A stretch of DNA of 64,000 bases. It comes from Corynebacterium mustelae (lineage in GTDB: Bacteria; Actinomycetota; Actinomycetes; Mycobacteriales; Mycobacteriaceae). The translations under genes and the position numbers were made by a program. The stretch covers positions 744,001 to 808,000 of the forward strand of contig NZ_CP011542.1 in NCBI RefSeq assembly GCF_001020985.1, written 5' to 3'. A model generated the notes under the pieces. It saw only the letters and a program-made list of their open reading frames with translations, did not search any database and was not told the origin of the DNA. Shown here piece after piece: positions 1 through 9,162 of this stretch (position 1 is its first letter; each line of letters opens with the position of its first letter).

Positions 1-370
1 GATTCACAATATCGCGTTCAGATAAGGGGTGAACCATCCATAGTTGAGCACCATGCAGGTTTCCAGGTTGGGATTCCTCGGTATGTGAAATTCCGTTACC
101 TGCGGTCATCATGACTAACTGACCTGGTTCGATAAGTTCATGGAAACCAGCGGAATCATTGTGGCAAATTGAACCTTCAAACAGCCAGCTAACGGTGGAT
201 AAACCGCAATGTGGGTGCGGCGCCACATCCATGGCCTTTGTCGTAGGGCCATAGTGATCAATAAAAACCCACGGGCCAACCGTCGTACGGTTTCGGTGTG
301 GAAGTGTGCGCCGTACATTAAGAGCTCTTAAGCCGCCAAGGGGTACTTCACGGGGAGTCAGAATGGGCAT
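1..370 (-). CDS. Pirin family protein (partial, 3' end outside window)
   Basis: The first 123 codons of a pirin (bicupin) protein read from ATG at 370 towards base 1; the rest lies beyond the window. The signature PHPHCGLSTVSWLFEG (residues 51-66) and MTAGNGISHTEE (residues 88-99) give the usual metal ligands: His52, His54, His96 and Glu98. Pirins bind one Fe or other metal in the N-terminal cupin; some are quercetin dioxygenases and others interact with transcription or metabolic proteins, so the physiological role is open. The start overlaps the stop of the DUF3151 gene by one base (TAATG), so the two genes are probably translationally coupled at the end of a Maf-DUF3151-pirin transcript. 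Family assignment is secure; function is not. Confidence 0.9.
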   Translation of the reverse strand, partial: MPILTPREVPLGGLRALNVRRTLPHRNRTTVGPWVFIDHYGPTTKAMDVAPHPHCGLSTVSWLFEGSICHNDSAGFHELIEPGQLVMMTAGNGISHTEESQPGNLHGAQLWMVHPLSERDIVN

Positions 371-780
371 TATCCTAATAACCTTTCTACGCAGCTTGGG
401 TCGGCGTCGATAAGCATCGTTCGGCACCGCTCGTATTCTTGGGTGTCATTGATTAGGGCACTTAATTTGGCAAGAATTGCGATTGAACGCAAGACGCCTT
501 GGTTAGGTACATGATCGAAAGGAACCGGGCCGTGTCCCTTCCAGCCATTGGCGCGCAATCGGTCCAAACTACGGTGGTAACCGGTGCGTGCGAACGCGTA
601 TGCAACAACAGCCGCAGGGTCAGTGCTATCAGTAGCATCATCTAACTGTGCGAATGCCTGCTCAGCTAGTGTTGCCCAGCCAAGCGGTGATGCGGGATTA
701 GATAGCACACTTTCTTCTGTAACTGGTTGGATTAGTTCATCCGGTGGTAGCAATATCGGTGGCGGGGCGAGAAAATTCAT
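370..780 (-). CDS. DUF3151 family protein
   Basis: A 136-residue soluble protein with no signal peptide or membrane segment. The N-terminus is proline-rich and followed by alanine-rich helical sequence (residues 30-125) with RTGYHRSLDRLRANGWKG, the typical core of the actinobacterial DUF3151 family, whose molecular role is unknown. Length is normal for the family. It is 55 bases downstream of maf and overlaps the pirin start by one base, so a three-gene minus-strand unit is likely. One copy of the dispersed motif GCTTNTCGACG lies inside it (405-415). Confidence 0.85.
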   Translation of the reverse strand: MNFLAPPPILLPPDELIQPVTEESVLSNPASPLGWATLAEQAFAQLDDATDSTDPAAVVAYAFARTGYHRSLDRLRANGWKGHGPVPFDHVPNQGVLRSIAILAKLSALINDTQEYERCRTMLIDADPSCVERLLG

Positions 781-835
781 CTAGGTGGTCCTTTTCGGTA
801 CTCGACGCTTTTGTGTATATATCAACAAAACCATT

Positions 836-1453
836 CTAGTTCTTATTCCACAGTTTGTGTAGCTGATAGCCGAAATGGTACATGCCTCGTCGGATTACCG
901 GTAACGACAAACCGATTACGGATGACGGATCACCTTCAATGCGGTCAATGAACCACCCGCCAATTGCTTCTAAGGTAAAGGCTCCTGCGCAGGGGAGGGG
1001 TTCTCCGGTTGCGGCATATGCCCTGATGTCTGCATCTGTTGGGTCGGCGAAATATATTTTTGTGGCAGATGCCTCGCGGTATTCCCCTTGTGGGGTCAGC
1101 AGACAGTGCCCCGTTATTAGGATTGCTTCTTTGCCACGTTGCTGCTGCCACCGGCGAATGGCTTCTGCTTCGGTTAGTGGCTTGCCTTGAAGTTTATTAT
1201 CGAAAAGCAGCATGGAATCTGCCCCGATGACAATATCATCGGGATAATCCACAGCTATGTGTTGTGCTTTAGCGGCGGCGAGCGTGAGCACTATGTGTTC
1301 TGGGATTGCGTTTGTGGCCTCAGCCATTATCGCAGATTCGTCAACATCGGCGGGGGCTACTATCGGTTGAACCCCAGCGGATTGGAGGATGGACAATCTA
1401 GAAGGGGAAGCTGAGGCCAAAACGACTCGAGGGCTTTGAGAGGTAGGTATCAC
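836..1453 (-). CDS. maf: Maf-like nucleoside triphosphate pyrophosphatase
   Basis: A 205-residue Maf/HAM1-fold protein. The N-terminal VVLASASPSRLSIL (residues 10-23) is the family signature. VIGADSMLL (residues 75-83) carries the catalytic Asp, and GKPLTEAEAIRRW follows as usual. Family members hydrolyse non-canonical or methylated nucleoside triphosphates to the monophosphate and pyrophosphate, and are linked to cell-division arrest and housecleaning. Length matches the family. The ATG at 1453 is preceded by a purine-poor stretch, so the ribosome site is weak. In related actinobacteria maf sits close to acyl-CoA carboxylase genes, as here. Confidence 0.93.
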   Translation of the reverse strand: MIPTSQSPRVVLASASPSRLSILQSAGVQPIVAPADVDESAIMAEATNAIPEHIVLTLAAAKAQHIAVDYPDDIVIGADSMLLFDNKLQGKPLTEAEAIRRWQQQRGKEAILITGHCLLTPQGEYREASATKIYFADPTDADIRAYAATGEPLPCAGAFTLEAIGGWFIDRIEGDPSSVIGLSLPVIRRGMYHFGYQLHKLWNKN

Positions 1454-1491
1454 ACTGAGTAAGTGTAACCCTATGCTTTAGCGGCCTCGTG

Positions 1492-2475
1492 TTATCGGTT
1501 CAGGCGCTCATTCGGTGTCGATGGCCGCGGAACTTGATCTATGAACATTTTTGCAATGTCAGTACGACGCATAAACACAACGTCATCGCGACTTTGGGCG
1601 TATCGAATGAATTCGGTCAGCGCAGAAATCCGTGCTGGATGGCCGGTGATACGTGGATGAATCCCGATACTAAGCATTCGCCCGCAATCATCACCGTCAT
1701 CAAGCAACTGGTCCAATGCCCGTTGTGCATAATCCACAAAATCTGATGGGGAACCAAAACCGGTGCCCATGATATAGCGGCAGTCGTTGGTGACCAGTGA
1801 ATAAGGCACTACTAGGTGTGATTTGTCGCCAATAAAGGTCCAATATGGAAGATCGTCGCCATAGTAGTCGGAGTCGAATAAGAAGCGACCATCTTCAACG
1901 AGTAGCTCCCTGGTATTGGTGCTCATTTCGCGGCAATACCAGCCTTCTGGAACCCGGCCAAGGGTGCGTTGGAATGAATCCATTGCGAGATTAATCAGCT
2001 CTTTTTCTTCCTCGCGGGAATAGTTGTAGTGATCGATCCATCGATACCCATGTCCGACAATGTCGTCACCGCGCTCATTCATTTTGCGTGCAACCTCGGG
2101 ATTACGCTCCAGTGCAACTGCGGCACCAAACACTGTCACGGGTACCTCTAGTCGGTCAAATGTGCGAAACATGCGCCAGATTCCCGCGCGGGAACCGTAC
2201 TCATACATTGATTCCTTGGCCAGATCACGTTGGCCTTCAACGTCGAAGGGCAATTCATACATGCCGTCATTCATGCCGTCGCCCATGGCGAAAGTAAGCT
2301 CGGAGCCTTCTTCATAATTGATCACGATGTTAACCGCAACTTTGGCACCGTTTTCCCATCGAATAACGGGTGGGTTTGGGCCGTATCCGACTATCTCCCG
2401 GTTTGGTCCAGGGACGCCAGGAATGTCGTCGTTGCGAAACCAATGGTTTTTGGGAACCTGGATGTGGTCAGCCAT
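1492..2475 (-). CDS. puuE: PuuE-type allantoinase (polysaccharide deacetylase fold)
   Basis: A 327-residue protein of the polysaccharide deacetylase (NodB) fold. The stretches MYEYGSRAGIWRMFRTFD (residues ~87-104), GHGYRWIDHYNYSREEE and FLFDSDYYGDDLPYW are characteristic of the cofactor-independent allantoinase PuuE, which opens the allantoin ring to allantoate in purine degradation. I chose ATG at 2475 (AGGAGAGG six bases upstream) rather than the in-frame TTG at 2481. The gene is divergent from an NCS1 permease, suggesting uptake and ring opening of a purine catabolite. No allantoate amidohydrolase or ureidoglycolate enzyme is visible here, so the pathway must continue elsewhere or the substrate is a related cyclic ureide. 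Confidence 0.82.
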   Translation of the reverse strand: MADHIQVPKNHWFRNDDIPGVPGPNREIVGYGPNPPVIRWENGAKVAVNIVINYEEGSELTFAMGDGMNDGMYELPFDVEGQRDLAKESMYEYGSRAGIWRMFRTFDRLEVPVTVFGAAVALERNPEVARKMNERGDDIVGHGYRWIDHYNYSREEEKELINLAMDSFQRTLGRVPEGWYCREMSTNTRELLVEDGRFLFDSDYYGDDLPYWTFIGDKSHLVVPYSLVTNDCRYIMGTGFGSPSDFVDYAQRALDQLLDDGDDCGRMLSIGIHPRITGHPARISALTEFIRYAQSRDDVVFMRRTDIAKMFIDQVPRPSTPNERLNR

Positions 2476-2800
2476 TTTCAACCTCTCCTTTTCTGTCGAA
2501 ATAATGCGGAAAATGACGTTTTAAAACCCTATTTTCAATATCAAATATGCTGAACTAAATATAATAAATATGAGAATGTAACTAGTTCTTACTTGCCATA
2601 TTAATATGCTTTCAGTAATTTAAATTAAGTTGTAAAACTATTAATTTTGACTACCTAATTAGTGTAAGCTTAGCAGTGATAAAACAAATTAGCAATAGAA
2701 AAACGCTGATTAACTGGCCACATAATCAACACACTAACGCTACTTTTTCGCCACAAACTTAATTAGCTTCAATGCATGTATTCGATTGAAAGGAGTGACA
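2476..2800. promoter_or_regulatory. A/T-rich divergent promoter region, puuE / NCS1 permease
   Basis: A 325-base spacer between divergent genes, conspicuously A/T-rich from about 2500 to 2720. It should hold both promoters and any operator for the allantoinase and permease. A TTGACT at 2647-2652 could be a -35 element, but no convincing -10 lies at the right distance, so I do not assign one. No RNA gene or hairpin was recognised. Confidence 0.5.
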
Positions 2801-4228
2801 ATGAGCAATCTGACCAAATCCCAAACCCCTGTGCATGATGACCCTGGCCAGCATGAGGAGTATATGCTCGAACCGGTTCCGTGGCATGCGCGCCGTAGCT
2901 GGTGGGCTATGTTCGTAATCTGGGTTGGGTTTGGGTATGTTCCCACCGGGCTGATCGTCGGTGGTCAGCTCGCGGGGCAGGGCGGCACCCCTGGTATGAC
3001 CTTTGGTGATGCCCTGTTTTCCATTGCGGTCGGGGAGGGGCTGCTGTTGGTTTTGACGTTTCTGCTGGGCATCGCAGCTATGCGCACTGGTTTGAATCTA
3101 TCGCTTATTTCGCGCATTTCTTATGGAAAGAAGGGCATGATTGTGCCCATGTTGATCATGGCGATGTTGACCTTGGGCTGGTTTGCCTCCATCGTCGGTA
3201 TGGTGGGCGCAATTTTTGATGTGGCAGTAGGCGATCTGACCGGAATTATCGTGATTAACGGCTTGACCTTGGAGTATGTCCTGCTGTGCCTGTTCTGGGG
3301 TGCAGTTTTCACATGGTCGGCATGGAAAGGCATTAAAGCCATTGAGAAAATCAGCGGTTGGGCGGCGCCTTTCGTGCTAGTAGTTGCCATCGGGGCGGCA
3401 GCCTTGATGATTAGTGAATTTGGCGGTTTCGGCAACGTCATCAGCGAGGCGAATACCCGTGATGGAATGAGCTACGGTACCGGTATCACGATTATGTTGG
3501 GTGCCTGGATCGCGGGCGTAATTATGGGTGTTGATATTTTCCGTTACGCCAAAACCAAAAATCACGTATTCATCGGGGCAGCGGCATGTTTTATTCTCAC
3601 CAATCCGCTGCTGAACATTGTCGGCTATATAGGTTCGATCTCAACAGGTGATTCCAACTTCATCACATGGATGACTACCAAAGGGGCACTGCTTACTGCC
3701 CTTGGTGTTATCTTGTGGGTGCTATCGTTATGGACAACAAACATGTCTGAGCTGTATTGCAATGCTCTCTATGTGGGGCCAGCGGCTGAAAGTGCAGGTA
3801 AACGGATTCCGCGTGGTCGGATAGTCATTGTGGTAGGGGCCATTGGCACCATCCTGGGTTCGCTGGGGTTTTACTCCTATTTCTTCGCTGATTTTATTAC
3901 CGTCTTGGGCGCAGCCTTTGTGCCGTTAGCCGGGCCGATTCTGGCGGACTACTTCATCATTCGTCCAGATGAATACGCAACCGCAAACCCCAATGACATG
4001 CCACCGGTGCGGTGGCCTGCCATAATCTCTTTCCTGGTGGGGGCTGCCTTTGGGGTTACCACACAGTACTGGGTTGAGCTTCCATTCGATTTCCCTGCCG
4101 GATTTGGCGCACTAATTCTTACCTTCGTGTTGCACATAGTCCTGTCTAAGGCAATGGCACACCGTGCTGAGCAGCGCCAAGTAGTAAGCGAGGGGTTCGT
4201 ATCACCAGCACGCGAACGAATCTCATAG
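2801..4228 (+). CDS. NCS1 family nucleobase/allantoin permease (CodB-like)
   Basis: A 475-residue integral membrane protein of the NCS1 nucleobase:cation symporter family, with about 12 hydrophobic segments from residue 30 to 450. The N-terminal VPWHARRSWWAMFVIWVGF and the segment LSLISRISYGKKGM are typical of the cytosine/purine/allantoin branch. The start is ATG at 2801, with AAAGGAG five bases upstream; an in-frame TTG at 2786 sits inside that ribosome-binding region. It is divergent from the PuuE-type allantoinase, so allantoin or another purine breakdown product is the most plausible substrate. Cytosine remains possible from sequence alone. Confidence 0.85.
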   Translation: MSNLTKSQTPVHDDPGQHEEYMLEPVPWHARRSWWAMFVIWVGFGYVPTGLIVGGQLAGQGGTPGMTFGDALFSIAVGEGLLLVLTFLLGIAAMRTGLNLSLISRISYGKKGMIVPMLIMAMLTLGWFASIVGMVGAIFDVAVGDLTGIIVINGLTLEYVLLCLFWGAVFTWSAWKGIKAIEKISGWAAPFVLVVAIGAAALMISEFGGFGNVISEANTRDGMSYGTGITIMLGAWIAGVIMGVDIFRYAKTKNHVFIGAAACFILTNPLLNIVGYIGSISTGDSNFITWMTTKGALLTALGVILWVLSLWTTNMSELYCNALYVGPAAESAGKRIPRGRIVIVVGAIGTILGSLGFYSYFFADFITVLGAAFVPLAGPILADYFIIRPDEYATANPNDMPPVRWPAIISFLVGAAFGVTTQYWVELPFDFPAGFGALILTFVLHIVLSKAMAHRAEQRQVVSEGFVSPARERIS

Positions 4229-4258
4229 CGCTAATTTATCCAACAAAAATGGATGTAA

Positions 4259-5167
4259 TCAGGAAGGTAAGGTATCAGTTGCCAGGGGATAGGAATCCTG
4301 CGCTCCCCAACCCTGCACGGCGAAGGCACCCACTCGAACCGCGAACGTGGCGGCGTCGATAAGCGAGGCCCCGGAATCTAACTGCGCAACCAACGCCCCA
4401 GCAAATGCATCGCCAGCACCAGTGGTATCTACTGCGGATACTGGTGGTGCTGGGATCGTGCGGGATTCGGTTTCAGTCACGACGATACAGCCAGCTGCCC
4501 CAAGCGTCATAACCACTGAGCGGAAACCTGCATTGATCAAATCGTGCGCTAGCTGTGCTGGTTCGGCGGTATCGTCGCAGTTAGTTGAATCTGGGTGTAA
4601 TTGCTGTAACACCAATTGGGCCTCGTGCTCGTTGACTATCAACGGGTCAGCCTGCCGTAGCACCGCAGAATCCACTGGCACAACAGGGGCTAAGTTGACA
4701 ACCACGCGACCAGACGCGGCAGCCACCGCAGCGGCGAAACCATCGGCTGGGATTTCTCCCTGTAGAAGCACTATCGACGCGGCCGCGATCGCCTCGTCAT
4801 GGCGAGAAACATAATCAGCTGTCACATGGGAATTTGCTCCCGGAATCACAATAATGCAGTTCTCGCCGTCATCGGACACGGTAATCACCGCGAGTCCAGT
4901 TGTGCCATCTAATTCAGCTACCCGGCTAAGATCCACGCCAGATTCTTTAAGGCGGCGTAACGCTGGTTCCGCGTAAGCATCGTCACCGACCGCACCAATG
5001 AAAGTAACCTCCGCTCCGAGAAGCTGCGCTGCCACTGCTTGGTTGGCTCCTTTTCCACCCGGACTGATTCCGCCACCACTGCCGAGAAGCGTTTCACCTG
5101 GATTTGGGTGACGCTCCACCCGAACCCCCAAATCTGCATTGATTGAACCAACGACGACGATACCCAT
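4259..5167 (-). CDS. rbsK: Ribokinase
   Basis: A 302-residue PfkB-family kinase. The N-terminal VVVGSINADLGVRVERHPNPG and SPGGKGANQAVAAQLLGA form the sugar-binding site. C-terminal DTTGAGDAFAGALVAQL contains the anion hole and the catalytic Asp of the GAGD motif. It phosphorylates ribose to ribose-5-phosphate. I use ATG at 5167 (AGGAG eight bases upstream); the frame stays open to 5308, but that extension crosses a hairpin and lacks conserved sequence. It is the last gene of the rbsRACB cluster, separated from rbsB by about 220 bases with a terminator-like hairpin, so it is probably expressed at a lower level than the binding protein. The last residues contain one copy of GCTTNTCGACG. Confidence 0.93.
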   Translation of the reverse strand: MGIVVVGSINADLGVRVERHPNPGETLLGSGGGISPGGKGANQAVAAQLLGAEVTFIGAVGDDAYAEPALRRLKESGVDLSRVAELDGTTGLAVITVSDDGENCIIVIPGANSHVTADYVSRHDEAIAAASIVLLQGEIPADGFAAAVAAASGRVVVNLAPVVPVDSAVLRQADPLIVNEHEAQLVLQQLHPDSTNCDDTAEPAQLAHDLINAGFRSVVMTLGAAGCIVVTETESRTIPAPPVSAVDTTGAGDAFAGALVAQLDSGASLIDAATFAVRVGAFAVQGWGAQDSYPLATDTLPS

Positions 5168-5260
5168 GTGCACCACTCCTATTAATTTCGTTTTACTGCA
5201 ACGCTGCCGATCAAGCGCGTTGACACATCTTTTTTCAATTGCACGGCCGATTAAACAAAC

Positions 5261-5285
5261 GAAGCCTCCCGCACGGGGAGGCTTC
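5261..5285 (-). terminator. Hairpin between rbsB and rbsK (partial terminator)
   Basis: A perfect 10-bp stem (5261-5270 with 5276-5285, GAAGCCTCCC) with a 5-base loop. On the minus strand it is followed by GTTTGTTTAAT, an imperfect T-tract. It lies after rbsB and before rbsK in the same transcript direction, so it probably ends most rbsRACB transcripts or lowers rbsK expression. Confidence 0.7.
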
Positions 5286-5387
5286 AAGGCGTAAACCGGC
5301 AATCGCACTGCCCACAGCGTTAACTATATTCAATAGCCCTTAATATGGCAGGCTCTAATCAACGCAGCTTAGCGATGGGGACTGCGG

Positions 5388-6332
5388 TTATTGGAATTCC
5401 ACCAGGTTTTCCTTCGTCACCGTGATAACTTCCACCGGAACTTCCTTGGTGGCGCTTTCACCCTTCAGCAGCTTCGCTGCCTCTTCGACTGCACGGCTAC
5501 CAAGTTTCTCTGGTTGCTGAGCGATGGTAGCCAACATGCGCCCATCCGCGATTGCGGCTAGGCCGTCTTTCGTCCCATCAAAACCAACGACCAGAACATC
5601 CTTGCCAGCCCGATCCCCCAGCGCTTCAACGGCGCCTAAGGCCATTTCATCGTTTTCTGCGAAAATTGCCTTCACATTTGGGTGCGCCTGCAATAGGTTG
5701 GTGGCTACGTCTAACCCCTTGGTTCGGTCGAAGTTAGCGGTCTGCTTCGCTGCAATCTTCACATTCGGGAATTCTTGCAGTCCAGTTTCAAAGCCGTTTC
5801 CTCGATCTCGGGAAGCAGAGGAACCTGCGATGCCTTGAAGAATGAGGATTTCGCCCTCACCGCCAATGGCCTCTGCGAGCACTTTAGCTGCCTGGGAACC
5901 GCCAGCAATGTTATCGGAAGCAATATAGGATGCAATCTCGCCGCCGTTGGCAGAGCGATCCACCGCCACTACGGGAATATTGGCGGCGTTGAGTGATTCT
6001 ACAGCGGGGACGATGGCATCAGAGTCGGTAGGATTGACAATGACTACGCCGGAACCTGTGGTGGTGGCGTTGCTGAGTTGGTTGACCTGCGTGGTCGAAT
6101 CATCTGAGGCGTCTTGAATGTTGAGAGTTACGCCTAATTCTTCGGCTTTTTCTTCAGCACCTGCTCGAAGTTGCACGAAGAATGGATTGGTTTGGGTAGA
6201 TAGCGCAAATGTAATGGATTTACCATCAGAGCTAGCAGTAGTTCCAGAATCACGGTTGCAGGCGGTTAAACCCACGACCAGGCTCAGTGAAGCTACTACC
6301 GCGATGCTTTTGCGTACTGTGGTGCGAAACAT
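5388..6332 (-). CDS. rbsB: Ribose ABC transporter substrate-binding lipoprotein
   Basis: A 314-residue periplasmic-binding-protein (peripla_BP_4) with a lipoprotein signal peptide ending in VGLTAC (lipobox, Cys at residue 25). The mature part shows FALSTQTNPFFVQLRAGAEE near the start, then VDRSANGGEIASYIASDN and FAENDEMALGA, typical of RbsB. It delivers ribose to RbsAC at the outer face of the membrane. The gap to rbsC is 216 bases, long for an operon, with only a weak GC stem followed by T residues near 6490-6512; an internal promoter for rbsB is possible. Neighbouring rbsK supports ribose as substrate. Confidence 0.92.
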   Translation of the reverse strand: MFRTTVRKSIAVVASLSLVVGLTACNRDSGTTASSDGKSITFALSTQTNPFFVQLRAGAEEKAEELGVTLNIQDASDDSTTQVNQLSNATTTGSGVVIVNPTDSDAIVPAVESLNAANIPVVAVDRSANGGEIASYIASDNIAGGSQAAKVLAEAIGGEGEILILQGIAGSSASRDRGNGFETGLQEFPNVKIAAKQTANFDRTKGLDVATNLLQAHPNVKAIFAENDEMALGAVEALGDRAGKDVLVVGFDGTKDGLAAIADGRMLATIAQQPEKLGSRAVEEAAKLLKGESATKEVPVEVITVTKENLVEFQ

Positions 6333-6548
6333 CGTAATTGTCCTTTCGTGTGCGGGTAGTGTTGGACGACTGTGGTTGGTTGACCCCCGAATTCTTTAAC
6401 CCGTTGAGGTTTCAGCTTGCGAGAATCACCGTGATCGAATGCGACGATATGAAGTTTTTCAAACAAAAATCGTGATACCCAGCTGGTTTGTAAAAACGCC
6501 AGGCGGCATAACGTGCTTTCACAAGGTGCTGCTCACTCGATTTTTAAG

Positions 6549-7529
6549 TTAGATAGCCGTCTTATTTCGGATGACGTCGAATCCAACCGCCACTGCGATA
6601 ACAAGACCGATGACAATCTGCTGCCAAAATGACGAGACGTTCAAAATATTCAAGCCATTGCGAATCACAGCTAAAAGGATCGCACCTACAAAAGTGCCAG
6701 AGGCTTTGCCGGTGCCGCCTGCAAGTGAGGCACCACCAATAACAACGGCGGCGATGGCATCAAGCTCATAGCCCAGTGCCGTTTGCGGTTGCGCCGATGA
6801 CAGTCGGGCAGTGATAACCAAACCCGCCAGAGCTGCGAAAAGCCCCGACAGGGAATACACGATCACCAAGATACGCTGCACCGGGATACCAGATAGCCGT
6901 GCAGCCTCCACATTACCGCCTATCGCATACATGGATCGTCCGATCACCGTGCGAGAAAGAATAAACCAGCAGCACAGGCCAGCCAGCGCCATCATTACGA
7001 TCGGCATGGGCAAGTGAAAATAACTTTTCCCCAATACGTTGACAGCCGGGGCGGATGGAATCGGTGCTCCTTGCGAAATAACCAAAGTCGCACCGCGGGC
7101 GATAGACATCATAGCCAGCGTAGCGATAAACGCAGGCAGGCGACCGTAAGCGATTGCAATGCCACAAATTGCGCCAGAGAGTAATCCGAAAAGCAGGCCG
7201 ATAACGAGGGTGAGCGGGCCCGGTAATCCTACTTCAGAGAAGAAATATGCCGAGGACATCCCGCCGAAGGCTGCAACCGACCCCACCGACAAATCGATGC
7301 CAGCGGCTACGATAACGAAGGTCATCCCGAAAGCCAAAATGGCGACGGTTGCAGCCTGAATGCCAACATTGATGAGGTTACCAACGGTAAGAAAGTGCGG
7401 CGTTGCGATAAATAGGGCGACGCATAAAATTATCAGCCCAACCAACGCGCCGTTGTTCAGCATCCAATGCAGCACTGGGTGCGGCTTCGCGCTTTTCGAC
7501 GCTGGGACTGTGGTAGTCGGGGAGGTCAT
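6549..7529 (-). CDS. rbsC: Ribose ABC transporter permease
   Basis: A 326-residue BPD_transp_2 permease with 8-10 hydrophobic segments. The segment FGMTFVIVAAGIDLSVGSVAAFGG (about residues 83-106) is the hallmark of the RbsC/AraH/XylH family, and VVIGGASLAGGTGKASGT marks the coupling region near residues 250-270. It forms the membrane channel for RbsB-bound sugar. Its start overlaps the rbsA stop by four bases (ATGA type), indicating translational coupling. Confidence 0.93.
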   Translation of the reverse strand: MTSPTTTVPASKSAKPHPVLHWMLNNGALVGLIILCVALFIATPHFLTVGNLINVGIQAATVAILAFGMTFVIVAAGIDLSVGSVAAFGGMSSAYFFSEVGLPGPLTLVIGLLFGLLSGAICGIAIAYGRLPAFIATLAMMSIARGATLVISQGAPIPSAPAVNVLGKSYFHLPMPIVMMALAGLCCWFILSRTVIGRSMYAIGGNVEAARLSGIPVQRILVIVYSLSGLFAALAGLVITARLSSAQPQTALGYELDAIAAVVIGGASLAGGTGKASGTFVGAILLAVIRNGLNILNVSSFWQQIVIGLVIAVAVGFDVIRNKTAI

Positions 7530-9157
7530 CGGTTCTCCTTCGGGGAGTGGTTTGATACATCGTTCGGTGCTGCTGCGTTTGTAGGTTTGAGTGCGTCTTC
7601 GACGTTCGATACCGCGAGCTGCATGATGTCATCTTGGGCGGAACCTGCGGGTAATTCGCCTGCAATCCGGCCGCCAGACATAACAAGAATCCGATCGGAC
7701 ATGCCAATGATTTCCGGCAATTCCGAAGACACCATCACAACCGCATGGCCTGCGGCGGTGATTTCATTGATGATGGAATAGATTTCAACCTTGGCACCAA
7801 CATCGACGCCCCGGGTGGGTTCGTCGAGAAGCAAGACCTTGGAACCAGCCAGTACCCACCGGCCAAACACCGCTTTCTGCTGGTTACCACCAGAAAGATC
7901 TCGGATAGGTTGGTCAATAGAGGCCATCCGAATGCGAAGCTTATCTGCCACTTGTTTGGCGCGTTTGCGCTGCCCACCGCGATCTACCAGGCCAAACTTA
8001 CTAGTTGATTGCATTGTTGCCAAGCCAAGGTTCTCACCGACGGTGGCCGAGAGCACCAGCCCCTGTGACTTTCGGCTTTCCGGCACATGGCCTATGCCAT
8101 GGCGAATCGCCGCCGTAATATCACGCGGTTTTAATTGCTCGCCTGCTACCCGAACGGTGCCCGAATCAATTGGGTCCACTCCAGCTATGGCCCGAATCAC
8201 CTCGGTGCGGCCAGCTCCGACCAAACCGGCTATTCCGACAACCTCACCAGCATGAACCTTAAAGGAAACGTCCTCGAATTTTCCGTGACTACTAAGCCCA
8301 GATACTTCCAACAACGGTGGCCCCGGTGGCTGAGGCTGTCGGGGATATTGGTTATCGATGGAACGCCCGACCATTAACCGCACCAATTCGGGTTCCGGGG
8401 TAGTAGCGGGAACCTCTGCGATGAATTCACCGTCGCGCAATACCGACACAGAATCGGCGATTGCGGCAATTTCATCCAGATGGTGAGAAATGAACACCAT
8501 GGCCACACCGGCCTTTTTCAAATCAGTAACGACCGAGAATAACTGCTCAATCTCGTGATCCGTCAAGGCCGCTGTAGGTTCATCCAAAATAAGGATGCGG
8601 GCGTTCATCGATAGAGCTTTGGCGATCTCAACCATCTGTTGCCGTGCGATTCCCAGCGACCCGATGGTGTCATCCAATTCGACGTCGACACCTATGAGGT
8701 CCAAAGCCGCCTGTGCACTGGCCCGCATTTTCTTGTAGTCAACCAAGCCGAAGCGGCTCGGTACTCGCCCTAACATAACGTTTTCAGCCACTGTCATGGT
8801 GGGCACGAGGTTGAGTTCCTGGTGAATAGTGGCGATCCCCAGTTTTTCTGCTGCCTTGGCGTTAGGCAGTGGTGTTATTTTTCCGTCGACAAGGATGTCA
8901 CCAGAATCGGGTTTGTACACCCCCGACATCATCTTGATCAACGTAGACTTACCAGCACCATTTTCGCCCAGCAATGCCAGAACACGACCGGGGCGAACAT
9001 GGACGGTGACATTGTCGATAACTCGCACCGGACCGAAAGATTTCGACGCATTGCGCAGCGTCAATATCGGCTCGCTTGGGCCATCTGGCAGCGAATGTGT
9101 CGATGGCGGTTGCGGAGAATTATTCACTGGCCCGCTTGGCGGTAATGCAGCAGACAT
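7526..9157 (-). CDS. rbsA: Ribose ABC transporter ATP-binding protein (two ATPase domains)
   Basis: A 543-residue duplicated ABC ATPase. Domain 1 has Walker A GENGAGKST (about residues 65-73) and Walker B ILILDEPTAAL. Domain 2 has the degenerate P-loop GLVGAGRTEV, signature LSGGNQQK and Walker B LLLDEPTRGVD, the normal RbsA arrangement. The N-terminal ~30 residues are proline-rich and non-conserved. It powers sugar import with RbsC. The gene lies five bases after rbsR and overlaps rbsC, so it is in the rbsR-led operon. Confidence 0.94.
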   Translation of the reverse strand: MSAALPPSGPVNNSPQPPSTHSLPDGPSEPILTLRNASKSFGPVRVIDNVTVHVRPGRVLALLGENGAGKSTLIKMMSGVYKPDSGDILVDGKITPLPNAKAAEKLGIATIHQELNLVPTMTVAENVMLGRVPSRFGLVDYKKMRASAQAALDLIGVDVELDDTIGSLGIARQQMVEIAKALSMNARILILDEPTAALTDHEIEQLFSVVTDLKKAGVAMVFISHHLDEIAAIADSVSVLRDGEFIAEVPATTPEPELVRLMVGRSIDNQYPRQPQPPGPPLLEVSGLSSHGKFEDVSFKVHAGEVVGIAGLVGAGRTEVIRAIAGVDPIDSGTVRVAGEQLKPRDITAAIRHGIGHVPESRKSQGLVLSATVGENLGLATMQSTSKFGLVDRGGQRKRAKQVADKLRIRMASIDQPIRDLSGGNQQKAVFGRWVLAGSKVLLLDEPTRGVDVGAKVEIYSIINEITAAGHAVVMVSSELPEIIGMSDRILVMSGGRIAGELPAGSAQDDIMQLAVSNVEDALKPTNAAAPNDVSNHSPKENR

Positions 9158-9162
9158 GGTGG

